From: Nannobrachium achirus
Lineage: Eukaryota; Chordata; Actinopteri; Myctophiformes; Myctophidae
DNA: 64,000 bases
Reading direction: 5' to 3'
Assembly: GCA_963921795.1 (NCBI GenBank)
Contig: OY997653.1
Coordinates: 61,723,701-61,787,700, forward strand
Positions 59,269 to 64,000 of the stretch are shown here, piece by piece. Below the pieces are notes generated by a model, which was not told the origin of the DNA, searched no databases, and saw only the letters and a list, made by a program, of their open reading frames with translations. Within the stretch, counting starts at the first letter, position 1. Each line of letters opens with the position of its first letter. Position numbers and translations under genes: made by a program.

Positions 59269-59831
59269 TGTCTGTATGTAGCCTGAACTTCCTAAACTTC
59301 GGCACGCCACTAGTCCCACAGTTTTGCCACCACACACTCGCGCCATATGTCAAATCGACCGGCTTACTCGGGAATCGTGGGCTATTACTTTTCTAAGAGA
59401 AAGGTTCTATAGTTTAATTGATATTAATTTATTAGTGAATTAATTTTCCCCATTGACTTATAATGGGAATTGCAAAAACTCACATTCAATTATTTGTCTC
59501 TCGCAAACCATAGGGGCTAGAGTTTCAAGACTTGGAGAGGAGGTTCATAATGATTTCAAGGATTAAATAAAAAATACTTGTGTCATTTGGCCGCATGGTG
59601 GCGCCATAACACCCCACTTTACGTTTTGGCCTGTAACTCTTGAACCGTAGGTCGGAAAATTAAAAATATTTTTTCCCTGGATTCCTTGGGTCATGACGCA
59701 TCTCCCCATATAGGCCACGCCCATTTGCGCCATGATAGATTTTCCGCCATCTTGAATTTTCTCCAAAACACACTTTTTGCTCCTTTTCCTACATATTTTC
59801 TTCAAATGTCACAAAAATCGGTACACATGAT

Positions 59832-59867
<36 letters not shown>

Positions 59868-60603
59868 CTCCACTTCACACGGGTGTGATTTTGAAATCAG
59901 CCTCATGGTGGCACTATAACTATTCGTGGTTTTACCTATAACTCCACTGATCAGTTTCAAACTTTGTAAGCGCACTCCCTAATAGGCCAAGGAAAAACCC
60001 TTTCCTTGTATTTTTCACATCAGCCTTTTATAGCGCCACCAGGAGGCCGACTTATGTAAGACACATTTTTGGATATTACTCCTTCAGATTTTACCCAAAA
60101 TTAACACAAATCAGAACACAGTATCTCTACAGTCATATGATCAAGATGGATCTGTCCCGTATTAAATATTCAATCCTGATTGGCTAAGATTGGCCTCCAA
60201 ACTTTGCAGGATTGATCAGTTTCGAACAAAATGCCTCAAATCAAACACAGCGTGCAATTGTAATGAAATTGTGCACGCACAATCGCGAAAGGCCAAGGAA
60301 GAAATTACACTACAAAATGTTCAAATCAGCCTCATGGTGGCACCATGAAAGGTCTAAGATTGGTGAAGAACACATGCCACCCTTTTGACATTGGCCTATT
60401 ATAGCACCACCAGGAAGCGTGGCCTGGTGGAGACATGTGCTCGGAAGAGCACTTCTTCTAGTTAGTATTTTGAAATACTATATTGAAACACTTTCTTGTA
60501 TTTTGAAATACAAAAAGGTATTTGAAATACATATTTCAAAACACAAAATAGTATTTCAAATGCGTATTTCAAATACACATATTTCAAATACTGCCCATCT
60601 CTG
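58418..60603. mobile_element. hAT-like TIR element, 2.2 kb, no transposase
   Basis: Ends CAGAGATGGGCAGTATTT and AAATACTGCCCATCTCTG, flanked by the perfect 8-bp duplication CCAATGCC (58410-58417 and 60604-60611). Subterminal regions are rich in GTATTTGAAATAC-type motifs. The interior holds imperfect repeats of blocks about 280 bp (58663, 60026) and about 110 bp (58940, 59885, 60310) long, with motifs GCCTCATGGTGGCGC and CTCTACAGTCAT. No transposase reading frame is seen. Confidence 0.8.
59826..59866. repeat. (CA)n microsatellite inside the 58418 element
   Basis: About 18 CA units. A (TG)n tract lies at 59233-59268 in the same element. Confidence 0.93.
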
Positions 60604-60659
60604 CCAATGCCTAAACTGTAATCCTGGGTGCTACCTTCCCTCTGCCAACCTGGGGAGGG

Positions 60660-61050
60660 CCCCGATCTGAGCTCATGCTTCCTTCAGTGCACTGAGCAGG
60701 CCCTTCCAGGGCGCTTCTTATCACCTGACAGGGGGGAGTTTCCCCGGTAGGATGTAGTGCGTGGAAGCATCACGTTATTCCAACCAGTTCCATTCCCCTC
60801 CATCAGGCGCCCCGTCTGGCCAGGGGGAGGCAGTATAGAGACCAGGATTACTGCATGTTTTTGTGAGGGTGTCTACCCTAGGGAACACGGGGAGAACATG
60901 CAAACTCCACACAGAAAGGCCCTTTCGCCAACCCCACCTGTGGGCGCTGATGACACGGAGGAGAGAACACACCCCCAGCGCCCACAGCACAAATCGAACC
61001 CAGGACGATTTAGCTGTGAGTGCGATAGCGCTAACGAGTCACGACTACAC
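60660..61050 (-). repeat. tRNA-derived SINE-like repeat
   Basis: Read on the minus strand from about 61048 it starts GGGGGCACGGTGTAGTCGTG, has a B-box-like GGGTTCGATTTG, then GTGTGGAGTTTGCATGTTCT-type sequence, which is common in fish SINE-like repeats. The head is degenerate. SINE family assignment is by recall only. Confidence 0.5.
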
Positions 61051-61402
61051 CGTGCCCCCCTGTAATTATATTTCTTATTATTTAGTTACTAAATAATATA
61101 TATCTAATAAATAATATAATTATTATTTCGTTTCTAAATAATAATAACTTATTATTATTTAGTAATTTGTAGTTTTTATTTTAGTTTCAATTAATTCATT
61201 TTCCTTTTAGTTTTGTATGATGCACTAAGGGCGAGAAGCGCACATGTTGACCAATATGTTTGATATTTACGTTTGATAATGTCACAATTCAACACTTTAA
61301 TAAAAAAATATATTAGCAACATTAAGCCAGGTGTTCCTATTTTGGGCACATTTGTCAAAAAACAAACAAACATTACATTAAATTAAAGAATATTTAAAAA
61401 CA

Positions 61403-61475
61403 AAAAGCAGATCTATAAGCTCACAACACATGACATTGCAACGTGTTGTGACCTTGTAGATGGGCTATTTTCACT
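61403..61475. repeat. Hairpin module copy, decayed
   Basis: AAAAGCAGATCTATAAGCTC is mirrored by GACCTTGTAGATGGGCTATTTTC. The flanks (61056-61559) are AT-rich with C and T runs and show no gene. Confidence 0.65.
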
Positions 61476-61559
61476 ATTTGTGGTACAAAGTAGTGCTTAA
61501 GTAGTAAACATAATACACCCCCCCCCCCTCACTTCCCCCCCCCCCCCCTTTTTTTTTTT

Positions 61560-62233
61560 TACAGATGAAACCCTGCATACAAGTACAACGATGAAAACTG
61601 AAAATGAGCAGTGGCTAAATCCAGGGTTCCCACGGTCATGAAATTCCTGGAAATATTTTGAAATTAGAAAAATATTTTTCCAGTAATGGAAAGGTTTTGG
61701 AATTTATAAAGGGTCCTGGGAGGTCCTGGAAAGAATAGCTATGCATTGTCTTTGGTTATTGATTTTGTTAATACCTCTGAAATGACAAATTAAACATGGG
61801 CCAAATTGTCAAATATTAGAGGCAGAAATTGTGAAAATAGCAGATCTACATGCTCACAACGCCTCGTGTTGCGAGGCGTTGTGAGCATGTAGATCGGCTA
61901 TTTTCACAATAAAACCGTGTTATACAAATTTCCTCAACTCTTAGTGCTCGTCAGGGTGGGGAGGTCCCCAGTTAAAACATGATTATTTCGGGGGTCACGG
62001 CCTGAAAAGGTTGAACCACTGGCATACACTGCCTGTCTTTGGGCATTGCGCATAGGAGTAAGCGACCTGTTACTGAGCTGAATTATCGTTATATAGTCCT
62101 GGAAATCGGGTTAAATATTCTGGAAAAGTTTTGGAAATTAATTGGTAAAGATGTGTGGGAACCCTGTACAGATGAAACCCTGCATACAAGTGCAACGATG
62201 AAAAGTGAAAATGAGCAGCAGTGGCTAGAAATC
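61560..62233. mobile_element. TIR MITE flanked by 62-67 bp direct repeats
   Basis: The element at 61622-62166 has TIRs CAGGGTTCCCAC / GTGGGAACCCTG. It is bounded exactly by a long direct repeat at 61560-61621 and 62167-62233. Both copies start TACAGATGAAACCCTGCATA and end in GTGGCTA(G)AAATC, differing by two substitutions and two small indels. A reversed CAGTGGTT-family fragment with hairpin (61760-62015) is nested inside. A related right-end fragment lies at about 40700-40850. Confidence 0.8.
61828..61910. repeat. Hairpin module copy, near-perfect palindrome
   Basis: ATTGTGAAAATAGCAGATCT is mirrored by AGATCGGCTATTTTCACAAT, with GCCTCGTGTTGCGAGGC at the apex. Confidence 0.9.
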
Positions 62234-62247
62234 ACTCCAGTCCCGTA

Positions 62248-63810
62248 TCAGTTAATTCTACTATTGATGTTGGGGTTTTGTCCACACCAGACCAGCTTGT
62301 CCTCTCCTCCCCTCTTCCGGCTCCACTGGCAGAGCAGCAGCATGCGGAAGGTCTTCTGGAAGGTCTTGTTGCACAGGGCGTAGCACATGGGGTTGATGGT
62401 GCTGTTGACGTAGCACAGCCAGTAGCCCAGGTGCCACAGGGACAGCGGGATGCACTCGGAGCAGAAGGTGGAGATGAGCACCATGATGTTGTAGGGCGTC
62501 CACGTCAGGATGAACGCCAGCAGGATGGCGCTGAGCGTCTGGGCCGCCTTCTTCTCCTTGATCAGCACCATCCTCTTCCTCTTGGTGATCTGGCCCGGGT
62601 CCATGGGCTTAGGCGTGGGCATGGGGGTACTGGAAGGGGTGGAGTTCTTGGCCATGATGTGCTCTGTTTCAGTGGGGCATGGACCCAGCCGTGTGGCGGC
62701 TGGGTCTGTGTCCTTGCCATTCGACGCAGGCTTGAACTTATATGATAATATGCCCTTCTTGCTGCTTTTTTGGGGGGGACCGGCAACATACCCGTCTTGT
62801 TCATATTCCGTTGCCTGGCCGTTCTTACTGCTCTGCCCTACTCTGTTACCTTGCTTTGTGAACGACCCCTGTTTGGTTTCTGTGGAAACATGATGCTCTT
62901 CCTCCTCAGACGAGGTGTAGCTGTTGAAGGACGTGGCCTGGTCGGCCTTGACCCACGCCTCCTCTGACCTGGTGGTGGTCTTGGTGGCGTTGCTCTGGTT
63001 AGAGGACGACCAGGAGGCCTGGTTCCTGTCCCTCCTGTCACTGGTGAAATGGAAGCAAGACCTGAGTTTCTGCGGTTTGGCCCCTCCCTCGGTGACGTCG
63101 GACGCGTTAGCGAGCCCCTGGAGCTCGGCCAGGTCCTTTGTGCGTCTCTCCGTCTCCTTGTAGATCCGGCAGTAAAGGATGGTCATGACGGAAACCGGGA
63201 TGTAGAAGGCGGCGATGGCCGTGCCGAACGTGATCACGGGTTCGGAGAAGAACTGAATCTGGCACTGGTCTGGCGGGACCTGTCTTTCGCCCACGATGTA
63301 CTGCCAGCACAGAATCGGCGGCGCCCACAGTACGAACGACACCAGCCACGCCAGGCCGATCATGATAGCGGCTCGCTTTGGAGTCCTTTTGGCTCTGTAT
63401 GTCAGTGGCCTTGTGATGGAGAAATACCTGTCAAAGCTGATCACTAACAGGTTCATAACCGAAGCGTTGCTGGCCACGTAGTCCAGCGCCAGCCAGAGGT
63501 CACACGCAAGGTTACCCAAGGACCAGTATCCCATTAATATGTACGTGGTGTAAAGGTTCATGGACAACAGGCCTATGATTAGGTCTGCAAAGGCCAAGCT
63601 CAGCAGGTAGTAGTTGTTCACAGTCTTCAGTTGGCTGTTGACCTTGAAGGACAACATCACCAACACGTTGCCAACGATAGTTATCAAGCTGACGATGGCA
63701 GACAGCGTAGCTATGGTGATAACCTCCCATAGGCTGTGGGTGAGAGGCTGGTGGGTGCTTGATGTGTTGCCATCCAAAGTGGTGGTGTTTAGCAGACCAT
63801 TGGTCACCAT
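62248..63810 (-). CDS. chrm5: Muscarinic acetylcholine receptor M5, single coding exon
   Basis: An uninterrupted 520-aa reading frame encodes a class A GPCR with seven hydrophobic segments (about 28-52, 66-88, 103-125, 147-168, 191-213, 425-448 and 459-479). Key residues are visible: orthosteric Asp110 in [17 protein letters not shown] at 127-129, extracellular cysteines 103 and 183, FILTWTPYN in TM6 (Trp437, Tyr440, Asn441) and NPMCY at 473-477. N-glycosylation sites are at Asn8 and Asn15. The long third intracellular loop (about 214-422) has family-typical junctions ([10 protein letters not shown] in loop 2, [22 protein letters not shown] before TM6). Loop motifs such as [10 protein letters not shown] and YTSSEEEE favour M5 over M1 or M3, and the location beside emc7 and katnbl1 agrees. 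M5 couples to Gq/11 and raises phospholipase C activity on acetylcholine binding. Coding in one exon is normal for this family. A 3' splice site sits 77 bp upstream of the start and a short uORF lies in between. Whether it is the teleost a or b copy cannot be told. Confidence 0.96.
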   Translation of the reverse strand: MVTNGLLNTTTLDGNTSSTHQPLTHSLWEVITIATLSAIVSLITIVGNVLVMLSFKVNSQLKTVNNYYLLSLAFADLIIGLLSMNLYTTYILMGYWSLGNLACDLWLALDYVASNASVMNLLVISFDRYFSITRPLTYRAKRTPKRAAIMIGLAWLVSFVLWAPPILCWQYIVGERQVPPDQCQIQFFSEPVITFGTAIAAFYIPVSVMTILYCRIYKETERRTKDLAELQGLANASDVTEGGAKPQKLRSCFHFTSDRRDRNQASWSSSNQSNATKTTTRSEEAWVKADQATSFNSYTSSEEEEHHVSTETKQGSFTKQGNRVGQSSKNGQATEYEQDGYVAGPPQKSSKKGILSYKFKPASNGKDTDPAATRLGPCPTETEHIMAKNSTPSSTPMPTPKPMDPGQITKRKRMVLIKEKKAAQTLSAILLAFILTWTPYNIMVLISTFCSECIPLSLWHLGYWLCYVNSTINPMCYALCNKTFQKTFRMLLLCQWSRKRGGEDKLVWCGQNPNINSRIN

Positions 63811-63827
63811 GATGGTGGGTTATGTTG

Positions 63828-63866
63828 TTACAGTGTGCAGGTTAGTGAAACTTCTTCTGGATCCAT
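63828..63866 (-). other. Short upstream ORF in the chrm5 leader
   Basis: Between the predicted splice acceptor and the receptor ATG, the minus strand carries ATG GAT CCA GAA GAA ... TAA, encoding MDPEEVSLTCTL. It ends 17 bp before the chrm5 start codon, so reinitiation would be needed if it is translated. Its functional status is inference. Confidence 0.45.
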
Positions 63867-63886
63867 GAAGAATGTTCCCCGGTCAC

Positions 63887-63905
63887 CCTGAAATAGAAAG
63901 AAAAC
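63887..63905 (-). promoter_or_regulatory. Predicted 3' splice site of the chrm5 coding exon
   Basis: On the minus strand a pyrimidine-rich tract (TTTTCTTTCTATTTCAG) ends in AG at 63889-63888, with exon sequence GGTGACCGGGG following. This fits the usual muscarinic receptor layout of non-coding 5' exons spliced to one coding exon. The upstream exon is outside the window. Confidence 0.6.
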
Positions 63906-64000
63906 AACAATGATTTAAAGTAGCCTACCACCAGACCTCATTTCCCTATCAAATGTACACGCAAGCAAGCAAGCATCCGCACACACGCACACACACACAC

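Noticed and set aside
62221-62893. Plus-strand frames of 127-174 aa
   Set aside because: They are antisense shadows of chrm5, whose frame encodes a full GPCR.

Overview
This window is vertebrate nuclear DNA, almost certainly from a ray-finned (teleost) fish. It carries three genes with vertebrate exon structures, many microsatellites and minisatellites, and a dense layer of short terminal-inverted-repeat (TIR) DNA transposons, most of them nested. There are no operons, CRISPR arrays or bacterial signals, and no retroviral, LTR or Polinton-type element was recognised. The species cannot be named from the sequence.

Layout. Positions 1-34,800 hold no recognisable host gene. This part is filled by non-autonomous DNA transposons (many hAT-like with 8-bp target-site duplications, some TTAA- or 9-bp-TSD types), 3' ends of non-LTR retrotransposons and simple repeats. 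From 35,876 to 63,810 lie three genes: katnbl1 (+, nine coding exons, 35,876-44,317), emc7 (+, five coding exons, 47,370-52,277) and chrm5 (-, one coding exon, 62,248-63,810, M5 muscarinic receptor). The same neighbours in the same relative orientations are known in human 15q14, so this is a conserved syntenic block. A 22-unit, 55-bp minisatellite sits just downstream of emc7, and repeats fill the 10 kb between emc7 and chrm5.

The genes are not a pathway: katnbl1 encodes a regulator of the microtubule-severing enzyme katanin, emc7 a subunit of the ER membrane protein insertase, and chrm5 a Gq-coupled acetylcholine receptor.

The most unusual content is in the repeats. (1) One palindromic hairpin module (stem AATAGCAGATCTACAAGC) occurs about 30 times, at or near the centre of at least nine TIR families whose ends are unrelated. 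(2) Several of these elements are flanked not by the usual 8-bp duplication but by direct repeats of about 22, 30-40, 53 and 62-67 bp, abutting or nearly abutting the element. (3) A tiny TIR family, down to 66 bp, has 13-bp target duplications. (4) Elements tend to insert into the middle of other palindromic elements. (5) A 31-bp tandem repeat copies the splice donor of katnbl1 exon 7 five times.
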